Assembly (NCBI RefSeq): GCF_004794465.1
Contig: NZ_SSDJ01000086.1
Location: 1 to 64,000 of the forward strand
DNA: 64,000 nt
From: Microbacterium sp. K24
GTDB taxonomy: Bacteria; Actinomycetota; Actinomycetes; Actinomycetales; Microbacteriaceae
Reading direction: 5' to 3'
The position numbers were made by a program, and so were the translations under genes. The notes beneath the pieces are model-generated. The model searched no databases, was not told the origin of the DNA, and saw only the letters and a list, made by a program, of their open reading frames with translations. How positions within the stretch are numbered: position 1 is the stretch's first letter; every line of letters begins with the position of its first letter. Below are positions 45,210 through 53,525 of this stretch, piece by piece.

Positions 45210-45992
45210 CTAGCGTCCGAAGCGGCGGTCGCGGTCGGCGAAGTCGCGGATCGCGCGCAGGAAGTCGACCTGGCGCAGGTCGGGCCCCAGCGCCTCGACG
45301 AAGTAGAACTCGCTGTGCGCGCTCTGCCACAGCAGGAAGTCGCTGAGCCGCTGCTCACCGCTCGTGCGGATCACCAGATCGGGGTCGGGCTGTCCGCCCG
45401 TGTAGAGGTGCTCGCCGATCATCTCGGGAGTCAGGTGGGCCGCCAGATCCTCCAGCGTGCCACCCGACGCCTCGTGCTTCGCGATGATGCTGCGGACGGC
45501 GTCGACGATCTCGTGCCGTCCGCCATAGCCGACGGCGAGATTCACGTGGAGGCCCGTGTGGCTCTTCGTGCGCGCTTCGGCCTCCGCGAGCACACGGGCG
45601 AGCTCGGGAGGGAGGATGTCGGAGCGGCCGACGTGCTGCACCCGCCAGTTCTCCTCCTGCGACACCGCCTCAGCCAGCTCCGCGATGATCTCGATCAGGT
45701 CGGCGAGCTCGGCGGAATCGCGCTTGCGCAGGTTGTCGCTGGAGAGGAGGTACAGCGAGACGACCCGCACGCCGAGCTCATCGCACCAGCCGAGGAACTC
45801 GCGCATCTTCGCGGCACCGGCCCGATGCCCCTCCGCGGGCGTGGTGTAGCCGAGCTGCCGTGCCCACCGTCGATTGCCGTCGATCATCATCGCGACATGG
45901 TGCGGCACGGACGCCGGATCCAGATGGCGTCGCAGCCGGCTGGTGTAGAGCCGGTACAGCGGTCCGCGCCCCGGACTCTCGCGTGACATCAC
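45210..45992 (-). CDS. uppS: Isoprenyl transferase (UppS family)
   Basis: 260 aa cis-prenyltransferase extending farnesyl or related diphosphates with isopentenyl diphosphate to make the lipid carrier for cell-wall synthesis. Catalytic block HVAMMIDGNRRWARQLG, SxxNxxR-type LSSDNLRKR and the C-terminal RTSGEQRLSDFLLWQ and EFYFVEAL are present. TAGCGT ends 6 nt before GTG 45992. It uses the products of the MEP pathway that includes IspH (35864). Confidence 0.95.
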   Translation of the reverse strand: MMSRESPGRGPLYRLYTSRLRRHLDPASVPHHVAMMIDGNRRWARQLGYTTPAEGHRAGAAKMREFLGWCDELGVRVVSLYLLSSDNLRKRDSAELADLIEIIAELAEAVSQEENWRVQHVGRSDILPPELARVLAEAEARTKSHTGLHVNLAVGYGGRHEIVDAVRSIIAKHEASGGTLEDLAAHLTPEMIGEHLYTGGQPDPDLVIRTSGEQRLSDFLLWQSAHSEFYFVEALGPDLRQVDFLRAIRDFADRDRRFGR

Positions 45993-46086
45993 CCACCTAC
46001 GCTACCGTGTCGGGCCCGCGCGCACCGTGTGCGAAGCCTGGGGATATGTGCCTTCCACGGCATGCGCACCCACCTAGAGTGAGCAC

Positions 46087-46815
46087 GTGAGCACTCCCGA
46101 GCCGTCCGAACCCGAACTCCCCCAGCTGCCCCTTCTCGAGGTGGCCGCGGCGGATGCGGCGGTCGAGATCCGGCCGACCTGGCGCGGATGGATCCACGCC
46201 GGCGTCTTCCCCGTCGCCATCGTCGCCGGCATCGTGCTCATCGTCCTCGCGCAGGGCGGAGCCGCGAAGTGGGCGGCGGCCGTGTTCATGGCGAGCTCGC
46301 TGCTGCTCTTCGGCAACTCGGCCCTCTATCACCGCTTCGACTGGAAGCCGAAGGTGAAGCTGATCCTCAAGCGGATCGACCACGCCAACATCTTCCTGCT
46401 GATCGCCGGCACCTACACGCCGCTGGCGACGCTGGCGCTCCCTCCCGAGAAGGGCGCTCTGCTGCTCTGGCTGGTGTGGGGCGGAACCGTGGTCGGGATC
46501 CTCTTCCGCGTGTTCTGGATCCACGCGCCGCGCTGGCTCTATGTGGCGCTCTACCTGCTCATGGGGTGGGCGGCGGTGATGTTCATGGCCGACCTTCTCG
46601 CCGCGAACGCCGCCATGATGATCCTCGTGATCGTCGGCGGCCTGCTCTACACCGGCGGGGCGATCGTCTACGCGCTGAAGAAGCCGAACCCCTGGCCCGG
46701 GCACTTCGGCTTCCACGAGATCTTCCACGTCTGCACGGTGCTCGCGTTCCTGTGCCACTGGACCGCGTGCCTGCTGATCACTCTGGAGCCGCTCAGCCCC
46801 TCGCTCGGCGCCTGA
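46087..46815 (+). CDS. trhA: Hemolysin III family membrane protein (TrhA)
   Basis: 242 aa with seven membrane segments, in the PAQR-like family. Conserved residues: SALYHRFDW, RIDHANIFLLIAGTYTP and the C-terminal HEIFHVCTVLAFLCHW. Bacterial members influence membrane lipid homeostasis; the hemolysin name is historical. TAGAGT (46075-46080) ends 6 nt before GTG 46087, a leaderless start. It is divergent from uppS. Confidence 0.9.
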   Translation: MSTPEPSEPELPQLPLLEVAAADAAVEIRPTWRGWIHAGVFPVAIVAGIVLIVLAQGGAAKWAAAVFMASSLLLFGNSALYHRFDWKPKVKLILKRIDHANIFLLIAGTYTPLATLALPPEKGALLLWLVWGGTVVGILFRVFWIHAPRWLYVALYLLMGWAAVMFMADLLAANAAMMILVIVGGLLYTGGAIVYALKKPNPWPGHFGFHEIFHVCTVLAFLCHWTACLLITLEPLSPSLGA

Positions 46816-46820
46816 CGCCG

Positions 46821-47105
46821 TCAGGTCGCGCGCGGGTCGTCGTCGCCTTCGCGGGTGATGGGCAGGTCGGCATCCGTCTCGGTCGCCTCGTCGGCCGCGC
46901 GGGCGGCCTGTTCGGCATCCAGCTCGTCGCGCACCTCTTCGCGGTAGCGCACGCGGCGGATGCGGCGGTTCATGTCCCAGATGAGCAGGATCACCGCGAT
47001 GACGATGACCACGATCACGGCGAAGCCGACGAAGCCGGGAGTCACGGCTTCGGGAGCCACCGTCATGGTGGGCGTCGGCATCGGAGTCTCGGACAGAGAG
47101 CGCAT
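46821..47105 (-). CDS. Small membrane protein (94 aa)
   Basis: One strongly hydrophobic segment (about residues 25-45) followed by a charged helix (RRIRRVRYREEVRDELDAEQ) and an acidic tail. ATG 47105 follows GGAAAGG with 7-nt spacing. It converges on trhA, with stop codons sharing a short palindrome at 46811-46825. No family recognised. Confidence 0.68.
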   Translation of the reverse strand: MRSLSETPMPTPTMTVAPEAVTPGFVGFAVIVVIVIAVILLIWDMNRRIRRVRYREEVRDELDAEQAARAADEATETDADLPITREGDDDPRAT

Positions 47106-47172
47106 GTGTCGGCCTTTCCTACTCAGGTCGCATAACCTGGTATCACCAGCCTAACGACCGGAAGACCGCCCC

Positions 47173-47559
47173 GTGACGACCGCAGAAGAGCTCGACGAAC
47201 GCTATGGCCGCACGCGCACGCGGCGGACGCCGTGGATCATCGCCGGCATCGTCGCACTGCTCGTGGTGGGGGCGTTCGGCTGGATGATCGTCGCCCAGTC
47301 GATGAGCTCGGTGGATGCCGACGATCTCGGCTTCGAACTGGTCGACGAGCACACCGTCGACGTGCGCTTCCAGGTCAGCGGCGTGCAGGGCAAGGACGTC
47401 GTCTGCGTGGTCGAGGCGCTCGACGAGGAGTTCGGCGTCGTCGGCTGGAAGGTGGTCGAGATCCCTGCCGGAGACAGCCACACCCAGGCGATGTCGGCCG
47501 TCGTTCCGACGGTGTCCGCGGCCACCACAGGTTTGGTGAACACCTGCTGGGTCGCTTAG
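47173..47559 (+). CDS. DUF4307 domain membrane protein
   Basis: 128 aa. One membrane helix near residue 25 (PWIIAGIVALLVVGAFGWMI), then an extracytoplasmic domain with VDVRFQVSGVQGKDVVCVVEAL, the DUF4307 pattern. In actinobacteria this family lies next to greA, as here. Function unknown. GTG 47173 has GGAAGA upstream. Confidence 0.85.
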   Translation: MTTAEELDERYGRTRTRRTPWIIAGIVALLVVGAFGWMIVAQSMSSVDADDLGFELVDEHTVDVRFQVSGVQGKDVVCVVEALDEEFGVVGWKVVEIPAGDSHTQAMSAVVPTVSAATTGLVNTCWVA

Positions 47560-47562
47560 ACT
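47533..47562 (+). promoter_or_regulatory. Candidate greA promoter
   Basis: TTGGTG (47533-47538) and TAGACT (47557-47562) are separated by 18 nt; the -10 overlaps the DUF4307 stop codon. It predicts a greA leader of about 85 nt. Confidence 0.6.
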
Positions 47563-47576
47563 CATCGCAGACAGAC

Positions 47577-47603
47577 GACGCCCTGGCAACGTGCCGGGGC
47601 GTC
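47577..47603 (+). other. Hairpin in the greA leader
   Basis: GACGCCC-T-GGC pairs with GCC-G-GGGCGTC (11 pairs, including one U-G) around a 5-nt loop. It sits close to the predicted greA transcript start. It may be the terminator of DUF4307, a greA attenuator or a 5' stabiliser. Confidence 0.6.
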
Positions 47604-47654
47604 TTGGCATATCCCCCGCAGTACCCGGTGGGATCCGAAAGAAGGAGCTTCGTC

Positions 47655-48146
47655 ATGTCCACCGACGCTCAGGTTCCCTTCCTCACGCAGGAAGCATATG
47701 ACCGGCTCGTCGCCGAGCTGGAGCACCTGTCCACCACCGGCCGCGATGAGATCGCCAAGCGCATCGAGGCCGCCCGCGAAGAGGGCGACCTCAAGGAGAA
47801 CGGCGGCTACCACGCCGCCAAGGACGAGCAGGGCAAGCAGGAAGCCCGCATCCGCACCCTCGAGGGTCTGCTGAAGACCGCGAAGGTCGGCGAGGCTCCC
47901 GCAAGCCGCGGCATCGTCGAGCCCGGCACCGTCGTGACCGCGGTCGTCGCCGGCGGCGAAGAGGTCTTCCTCCTCGGCAGCCGCGAGATCGCCGCCGGCG
48001 GCAGCGACCTCGACGTCTACAGCGAGGCCAGCCCGCTCGGGCAGGCGATCCTGGGCCTCAAGGTCGGCGAGAAGTCGTCGTACGAGGCGCCGAACGGCCG
48101 CTCGATCGCCGTCGAGATCGTGAACGTCGAGACGTACACCGGCTGA
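47655..48146 (+). CDS. greA: Transcription elongation factor GreA
   Basis: 163 aa. Stimulates RNA cleavage by backtracked RNA polymerase. The coiled-coil tip REEGDLKENGGYHAAKDEQG carries the acidic residues needed for cleavage, and the C-terminal domain ends EAPNGRSIAVEIVNV. ATG 47655 follows GAAGGAG with 7-nt spacing. A 20-bp terminator stem follows. Confidence 0.96.
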   Translation: MSTDAQVPFLTQEAYDRLVAELEHLSTTGRDEIAKRIEAAREEGDLKENGGYHAAKDEQGKQEARIRTLEGLLKTAKVGEAPASRGIVEPGTVVTAVVAGGEEVFLLGSREIAAGGSDLDVYSEASPLGQAILGLKVGEKSSYEAPNGRSIAVEIVNVETYTG

Positions 48147-48157
48147 CGCCCCGTCGC

Positions 48158-48201
48158 AGCAGAGCGCCCCGGCATCCCTGCGGATGCCGGGGCGCTCTGC
48201 T
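48158..48201. terminator. 20-bp perfect-stem bidirectional terminator
   Basis: 48158-48177 and 48182-48201 are exact complements around a 4-nt loop, between the convergent greA and ilvA genes. The inner part of the stem is the GGCATCC/GGATGCC word. Confidence 0.9.
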
Positions 48202-48207
48202 GTCCGC

Positions 48208-49437
48208 TCAGTCCGGGACGATGAACGGCTGGAAGCCGGCCTGACGCAGAGTGTCGAGCGTGAGCTCCGAGTGCTCGGGTCCGCGCGTCTCGACGCTCAG
48301 TTCGAGGATCACGTCGCTGATCTGCAGTCCGTGACCGTGCCGCGTGTGCATCGCCTCGATGACGTTCGCCCCCGCCGCGGCGATGAGCTCGGACACCCGG
48401 GCGAGCTGACCGGGGCGGTCGGGCAGCGGCACGCGGATCGTGAGATAGCGGCCCGATGCCGCGAGACCGTGCGAGACGACGCGCTGCAGCAGCAGCGGGT
48501 CGATGTTGCCGCCGGACAGCACAGCCATCGTCGTCCCGGTCGCGGAGACCTTCCCGGCGAGGATGGCCGCGACGCCTGCAGCGCCCGCGGGCTCGACGAC
48601 GACCTTGGCCTGCTCGAGGAGGATGAGCATGGCGCGCGCCAGATCGTCGTCCGAGACCGTGACGACCTCGTCGACGAGGTCCTTGATGATGTCGAACGGG
48701 ATCGCTCCGGGACGGGCGACGAGGATGCCGTCGGCGATGGTCGGCCGCGTCACGATGTCGACGGGCTCTCCTGCTGCGAGCGACGGGGCCATGGCGGCCG
48801 CGTTCTCGGCCTGGACGCCGATCACCCGCACGGTGCGGCCGAGCTCGGCGGCGCGGGCCTTGACGGCGGCGGCGACGCCCGCGATGAGGCCTCCGCCGCC
48901 GATGCTGAGCACGATGGTGTCGACCTCGGGTGCGTCCTCGAGCAGTTCCAGACCGAGTGTGCCCTGCCCGATCACGACGTCGCGGTGATCGAAGGGAGGG
49001 ATGAGCACGGCACCGGTGCGCTCGGAGAACTCGGCGGCGAGGCGCAGCGAGGTCGCCACGGTCTCGCCCTCGAGCACGACCTCGGCGCCGTAGCCGCGCG
49101 TGGCCAGGAGCTTGGGCACCGGCACGCCGAGAGGCATGAAGATCGTGGCGGGGATGCCGAGGGCCTGGGCGGCGAGTGCGACGCCCTGTGCGTGGTTGCC
49201 GGCGGAGGCCGCCACGACCCCGCGCGAACGCTCCTCGGCGCTGAGCCGCGAGAGACGGTACGCCGCGCCGCGGATCTTGAACGAGCCGGTGCGCTGCAGG
49301 TTCTCCATCTTCAGCAGCACCGGAGCACCGAGGATGTCGGACAGTGCTCGCGACGGCAGCGTCGGCGTATGGGAGATCACCTCAGCCAGGCTCTGAGCCG
49401 CATACTCGAACTCGGACAGGCTGGGGACTGCGCTCAT
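48208..49437 (-). CDS. ilvA: Threonine ammonia-lyase (threonine deaminase) IlvA
   Basis: 409 aa PLP enzyme converting threonine to 2-oxobutanoate, the first step to isoleucine or a catabolic step. PLP lysine in GSFKIRGAAY, Gly-loop SIGGGGLIAG and a C-terminal ACT domain (RYLTIRVPLPDRPGQLARV) for regulation. The single ACT domain and length match the catabolic/regulated actinobacterial type. Start ATG 49437 overlaps the AI-2E transporter stop as ATGA. Confidence 0.93.
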   Translation of the reverse strand: MSAVPSLSEFEYAAQSLAEVISHTPTLPSRALSDILGAPVLLKMENLQRTGSFKIRGAAYRLSRLSAEERSRGVVAASAGNHAQGVALAAQALGIPATIFMPLGVPVPKLLATRGYGAEVVLEGETVATSLRLAAEFSERTGAVLIPPFDHRDVVIGQGTLGLELLEDAPEVDTIVLSIGGGGLIAGVAAAVKARAAELGRTVRVIGVQAENAAAMAPSLAAGEPVDIVTRPTIADGILVARPGAIPFDIIKDLVDEVVTVSDDDLARAMLILLEQAKVVVEPAGAAGVAAILAGKVSATGTTMAVLSGGNIDPLLLQRVVSHGLAASGRYLTIRVPLPDRPGQLARVSELIAAAGANVIEAMHTRHGHGLQISDVILELSVETRGPEHSELTLDTLRQAGFQPFIVPD

Positions 49438-50630
49438 CGATTCCTCCGTTGCCGCTCGCGCGGCACTGTGCTCCAGATCAGATCTCCACTCGGGACGTCG
49501 CCGGTGCGCCACGACCCCGAACTCAATGTCACCGCGGCGACGTTCACGAATGCCGCCAACGGCACGGCGAACAGCGCCCCCGGGATGCCCGCGATCATCG
49601 CGCCTCCCGCGACGACGAGCACGACGGCCAGCGGATGCACCTTCACTGCCGATCCCATCATGATCGGCTGCAGGATGTGGCCTTCGATCTGCTGCACCGC
49701 GAGCACGACCAGCAGCATGAACAGCGCGGTCCACGGCCCGTTGTACACGAGGGCGAGGAACACGGCGACGGCGCCGGTGGCGACCGCACCCACGATCGGG
49801 ATGAACGAGCCGAGGAAGACCAGGACGGCCACCGGGAGGGCGAGCGGAACCTGCAGCAGGAACGCGCCGATCCCGATGCCGATCGCGTCGATGGTCGCGA
49901 CGAACAGCTGGGTCCGCGCGTAGTTCACGATCGTCCGCCAGCCGTTGCGTGCGGCGCTGTCGACGGCCGGACGCGCCTTGCGCGGGAAGAGCTTGACGGT
50001 CCAGCGCCAGATCCCGCCGCCGTCGGCGAGGAGGCAGATGAGGCTGAACAGAGCGAGGAGTGCTCCCGTGAGCACGTGCCCCAGCGTGGTGCCGATCGCC
50101 AGGGCACCCGACAGCAGAGCCTGCGTCTGCTCCTCGATCATCGCGAGGCCCTGGTCGATGTAGTCGGCGATCTGCTTGTCGGAGAGCTGCAGGGGACCCT
50201 CGTGCAGCCAGACCTGGAACCCGTCGATGGCCTTCGTCGTGCTCTCCTGCACGGCGGGGAGCTCGAGCCGGACCTGCCAGACGACGAGCCAGACGAGCCC
50301 GGTGACGATCGCCGCCGTGCCGAGGAGGGAGATGGCGATGGCGGCCCAGCGCGGGACGCGATGGCGCAGCATCCACTCGAAGGCCGGCCACAGCAGGGCC
50401 GTGATGAGGATGGCGACCATGAGCGGGATCACCAGAAGCTTGAGCAGCATGACGAGCCAGATGAACACGCCGATGACGGCGGCGATGAGCAGGAGCCGCC
50501 ACGCGTAGGCGGCCGTGATGCGCAGTCGCGGCGGAACGGCCTCGTCGGCCTCGGTCGTCACGGTGCGGTCGGTGGAGATCGGGCGCGGGCGGAACAGGTC
50601 TCGCAGCCGTGGTCGCTGGTCCTCGCTCAT
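49434..50630 (-). CDS. AI-2E family transporter
   Basis: 398 aa with about eight membrane segments. The conserved region PLALPVAVLVFLGSFIPIVG and QIEGHILQPIMMG identifies the family, whose members export small molecules or ions; the AI-2 name is inherited. TAGACT ends 6 nt before ATG 50630, a leaderless start. Confidence 0.88.
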   Translation of the reverse strand: MSEDQRPRLRDLFRPRPISTDRTVTTEADEAVPPRLRITAAYAWRLLLIAAVIGVFIWLVMLLKLLVIPLMVAILITALLWPAFEWMLRHRVPRWAAIAISLLGTAAIVTGLVWLVVWQVRLELPAVQESTTKAIDGFQVWLHEGPLQLSDKQIADYIDQGLAMIEEQTQALLSGALAIGTTLGHVLTGALLALFSLICLLADGGGIWRWTVKLFPRKARPAVDSAARNGWRTIVNYARTQLFVATIDAIGIGIGAFLLQVPLALPVAVLVFLGSFIPIVGAVATGAVAVFLALVYNGPWTALFMLLVVLAVQQIEGHILQPIMMGSAVKVHPLAVVLVVAGGAMIAGIPGALFAVPLAAFVNVAAVTLSSGSWRTGDVPSGDLIWSTVPRERQRRNR

Positions 50631-50699
50631 CGCCCAAGTCTACGGCGGTCGCCGCTCGGCTCATGACGCGATGTCCTCGGCCGGGGATACGCTGACGTC

Positions 50700-51959
50700 G
50701 TGACCGACACCCTCAGTTCCGCCCAGGCGCGCCGCATCGCTCTGGCCGCTCAGGGTTTCACCCGTGCACGCCCGGCATCCGTCTCCCGGCGTCACATCGA
50801 TCGGGTGATGGAACGACTCGGAGTGCTGCAGATCGACTCGGTGAACGTCTTCGCGCGGTCGCACTACCTGCCCCTCTTCTCGCGTCTGGGCGCCTACGAG
50901 CCGGCGCTGCTCGACCGCGTGTTCCTCGCCCGCACCACCCACTACGTCGAGTACCTCGCCCACGAGGCGACCTTCATCCCGATCGAGGACTGGCCGCTGT
51001 GGCGGTTCCGCATGGACGACTTCCGCCGCCGCTGGGCGGGTGAGGATTCGTGGATGAGCACGAACGCCCGCACGGTGCAGTGGGTGCAAGACGAGCTGCG
51101 CACGCGGGGTCCGCTGCGTCCGGCCGACCTCCGCGCCGATGCACCGCGCGAACGCGGCACCTGGTGGGACTGGGACGAGGTCAAGCTCGCGCTCGAGCAC
51201 CTCTGGCGCACGGGTGATGTGGCCGTGAGCGGCCGCCGCGGATTCGAGCGTTCCTACGCGCTGGCCGAACAGGTCATCCCCGATGCGATCCTCTCGCAGG
51301 AGATCCCTCGCGCCGAGGCGATCCACGAGCTGGTCCGTCGAGCGGCGAGATCGAGCGGGGTGGCGACGCAGTCCGACCTCGCCGACTACTACCGCATCAA
51401 GGATCGCCCCTCGGTCGCGCGCTCGATCGTCGACCTCGTCGAGGCGGGCGAACTCGAGCCGGTGCACGTGCGCGGCTGGGAGCGGGGCGGCCGCCCCCTC
51501 CCGTCGTGGCGGCACCGCGACGCGGTGCTGCCGCGGAAGATCGACGCGGCCGCCGTGCTGACGCCGTTCGACCCGGTGGTGTGGTTCCGCGACCGCGCGC
51601 TGCGCGCGTTCGACCTCGACTACCGCATCGAGATCTACGTGCCGGCCGAGAAGCGTCGATACGGCTACTACTCACTGCCCGTGCTGGTCGGGGATCGCAT
51701 CGTGGCCCGCGTCGACCTCAAGGCCGAGCGGGCCACCTCGACGCTGCAGGTGCAATCGGCGTGGTGGGAGCCGCAGGCGCGGCCCGACGACGTCGGCCGG
51801 ATCGCCGAGGAACTGGCCCTGGCAGCTTCGTGGCAGGGGCTGGAGCACATCTCGGTCTCGGGCTGGGGCGATGCCACCGACGCGATCCACGATGCGCTGC
51901 GCGGAGACGTGGGCGCGTCGATCCGGCGTCACCTGCACACCAGAGAGGGCGTGTCATGA
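50700..51959 (+). CDS. YcaQ-family winged-helix DNA glycosylase-like protein
   Basis: 419 aa. HTH_42/YcaQ pattern: RRIALAAQGF, GVLQIDSVNVFARSHYLPLF, AEYLxHEA-type EYLAHEATFIP, and the C-terminal PFDPVVWFRDRALRAFDLDY and YYSLPVLVGD. YcaQ/AlkX proteins unhook DNA interstrand crosslinks. TACGCT (50688-50693) ends 6 nt before GTG 50700. The end overlaps the next gene as ATGA. Confidence 0.88.
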   Translation: MTDTLSSAQARRIALAAQGFTRARPASVSRRHIDRVMERLGVLQIDSVNVFARSHYLPLFSRLGAYEPALLDRVFLARTTHYVEYLAHEATFIPIEDWPLWRFRMDDFRRRWAGEDSWMSTNARTVQWVQDELRTRGPLRPADLRADAPRERGTWWDWDEVKLALEHLWRTGDVAVSGRRGFERSYALAEQVIPDAILSQEIPRAEAIHELVRRAARSSGVATQSDLADYYRIKDRPSVARSIVDLVEAGELEPVHVRGWERGGRPLPSWRHRDAVLPRKIDAAAVLTPFDPVVWFRDRALRAFDLDYRIEIYVPAEKRRYGYYSLPVLVGDRIVARVDLKAERATSTLQVQSAWWEPQARPDDVGRIAEELALAASWQGLEHISVSGWGDATDAIHDALRGDVGASIRRHLHTREGVS

Positions 51960-52858
51960 CGCGTCGCCGGTGGTGGGTGATCGGCGGCGGCGTCGCCGTG
52001 GTCGTCGTCGCTGTGGCCGGCGTGCTCATCTGGCAGGCTGCGAGCCGTCCGGCCACCGCCGAGGAGGCGGCGACCGCCTACCTGCGCGCGCTGGAATCGG
52101 GTGATGCGGCGGCCGCCGAGGCGACCGGAATCGCCGTGACCGAGACGGCCCTCGATGCCTTCGCCAACGCTGCGGAGTTCATCGAAGACGCGGAGGTGTC
52201 AGCCCTCGATGAGAACGGCGGTTCCGCGACCGCCGATGTCGCCTTCCGCCTCGGAGGTGAGGAGCGCTCGGCGCAGCTGACGCTCTCGAACGACAGCGGA
52301 CGGTGGACCGTGGATGCCTCCGCGCTCGGAACGATGACCGCCACGGCCGCGATCGGCGCCTTCGTCGGCATCGGCGACGCGACGTTCCCGGTCGGCGAGG
52401 CGGTGGGCCTGCTCCCCGCCGCCTACACGGTCTCCGCCGCTCCCGCCTCGCTCCTCGACGGAAAGGGCACGGCGATTCTCCTCCCGGGCGAGACGGCAGA
52501 TGTCGCTCTGGAGGTCGCTCTGCGCCCGGAGGCGACGGACGCAGCGCAGGAGAAGCTCGACTCGCACCTCGACACGTGCACCGCTCCGGCGGCGACAGCG
52601 CCGGAGGGCTGCGGCATCCGCATCCCCTGGGGCACCGAATTCCGCGCCGTCTCCGAGATGCGCTACCGCATCGAGCAGGCGCCCTCCGTGGTGGTGACGG
52701 CGACGGGGTTCTCCGCCGACGGAGGTGTTCTCGTCGCGACCGTCACAGGCATCGGGCAAGACGGCGCAGATCGCACCACGACCTACCGCACGGAGTCGTG
52801 GAGCATCCGTGGCGACATCTCGTTCACTGCCGACGGGGTGGAACTGACGCCCTGGTGA
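51956..52858 (+). CDS. Hypothetical membrane-anchored protein (300 aa)
   Basis: An N-terminal membrane helix (residues 6-26) is followed by a large extracytoplasmic region. The segment TAEEAATAYLRALESGDAAA resembles the start of NTF2-like/DUF4878 extracellular domains, and a later Cys pair (DTCTAPAATAPEGCG) may form a disulfide. Coupled to the ycaQ-like gene by ATGA overlap, though a shared function is not evident. Confidence 0.7.
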   Translation: MTRRRWWVIGGGVAVVVVAVAGVLIWQAASRPATAEEAATAYLRALESGDAAAAEATGIAVTETALDAFANAAEFIEDAEVSALDENGGSATADVAFRLGGEERSAQLTLSNDSGRWTVDASALGTMTATAAIGAFVGIGDATFPVGEAVGLLPAAYTVSAAPASLLDGKGTAILLPGETADVALEVALRPEATDAAQEKLDSHLDTCTAPAATAPEGCGIRIPWGTEFRAVSEMRYRIEQAPSVVVTATGFSADGGVLVATVTGIGQDGADRTTTYRTESWSIRGDISFTADGVELTPW

Positions 52859-52864
52859 CGCGCA

Positions 52865-53431
52865 TCAGAACTGCACGCGGGGCGGCTCGGAGATCGCACC
52901 GCTGTCGGCGACCTCGAAGAACTCGCGCTCCGTGAAGCCCAGACCCTTCGCGAAGAGGTTGTTCGGGAACACCTTGATCTTCGTGTTCAGCTCGCGCACA
53001 CCGCCGTTGTAGAAGCGACGCGCGGCCTGGATCTTGTCTTCGGTGTCGACGATCGCCTGCTGGAGCTGGAGGAAGTTCTGGCTGGCCTGCAGCTGCGGAT
53101 ACGCCTCGGCGACGGCGAAGAGGCTGCGCAGCGCCTGCTGCACGTGCCCCTCGGCGATACCCGCTTCACCCGGGCCGCTGGCCGACAGCGTCTCGGCACG
53201 CGCGCGAGTGACGTTCTCGAAGACCGCCTTCTCATGGGAGGCGTAGCCCTTCACCGTCTCGATGAGGTTGGGGATGAGGTCGGCTCGTCGCTTGAGCTGC
53301 ACGGTGATGCCGCTCCACGCCTCATCGACGCGGACCTTCAACTGCACCAGCGAGTTGTACGTGGCCCAGAGATAGATGCCGACGAGCAGGATCACTCCGA
53401 CGACGATCAGTACTGGCACGAGCCATTCCAT
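52865..53431 (-). CDS. lemA: LemA family protein
   Basis: 188 aa. An N-terminal membrane helix (VPVLIVVGVILLVGIYLWAT) and the LemA helical core: NSLVQLKVRVDEAWSGITVQ, LKRRADLIPNLIETVKGYA and FYNGGVRELNTKIKVFPNN. Function of LemA is unclear. ATG 53431 follows GGAAGGG. Its stop is 6 nt from the convergent neighbour. Confidence 0.92.
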   Translation of the reverse strand: MEWLVPVLIVVGVILLVGIYLWATYNSLVQLKVRVDEAWSGITVQLKRRADLIPNLIETVKGYASHEKAVFENVTRARAETLSASGPGEAGIAEGHVQQALRSLFAVAEAYPQLQASQNFLQLQQAIVDTEDKIQAARRFYNGGVRELNTKIKVFPNNLFAKGLGFTEREFFEVADSGAISEPPRVQF

Positions 53432-53525
53432 CAGAGGCCCACCCTTCCTCGTGTTTCTCTCATCCTAGACGCGCTGTCTGCACGTGTACTGGGGATGGCA
53501 CGTGCGATTCCGATCGATCCGGAGG

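Noticed and set aside
46811-46825. Palindrome CCTGACG-C-CGTCAGG across the stops of trhA and its convergent neighbour
   Set aside because: Stem too short after allowing for a loop to call a terminator.
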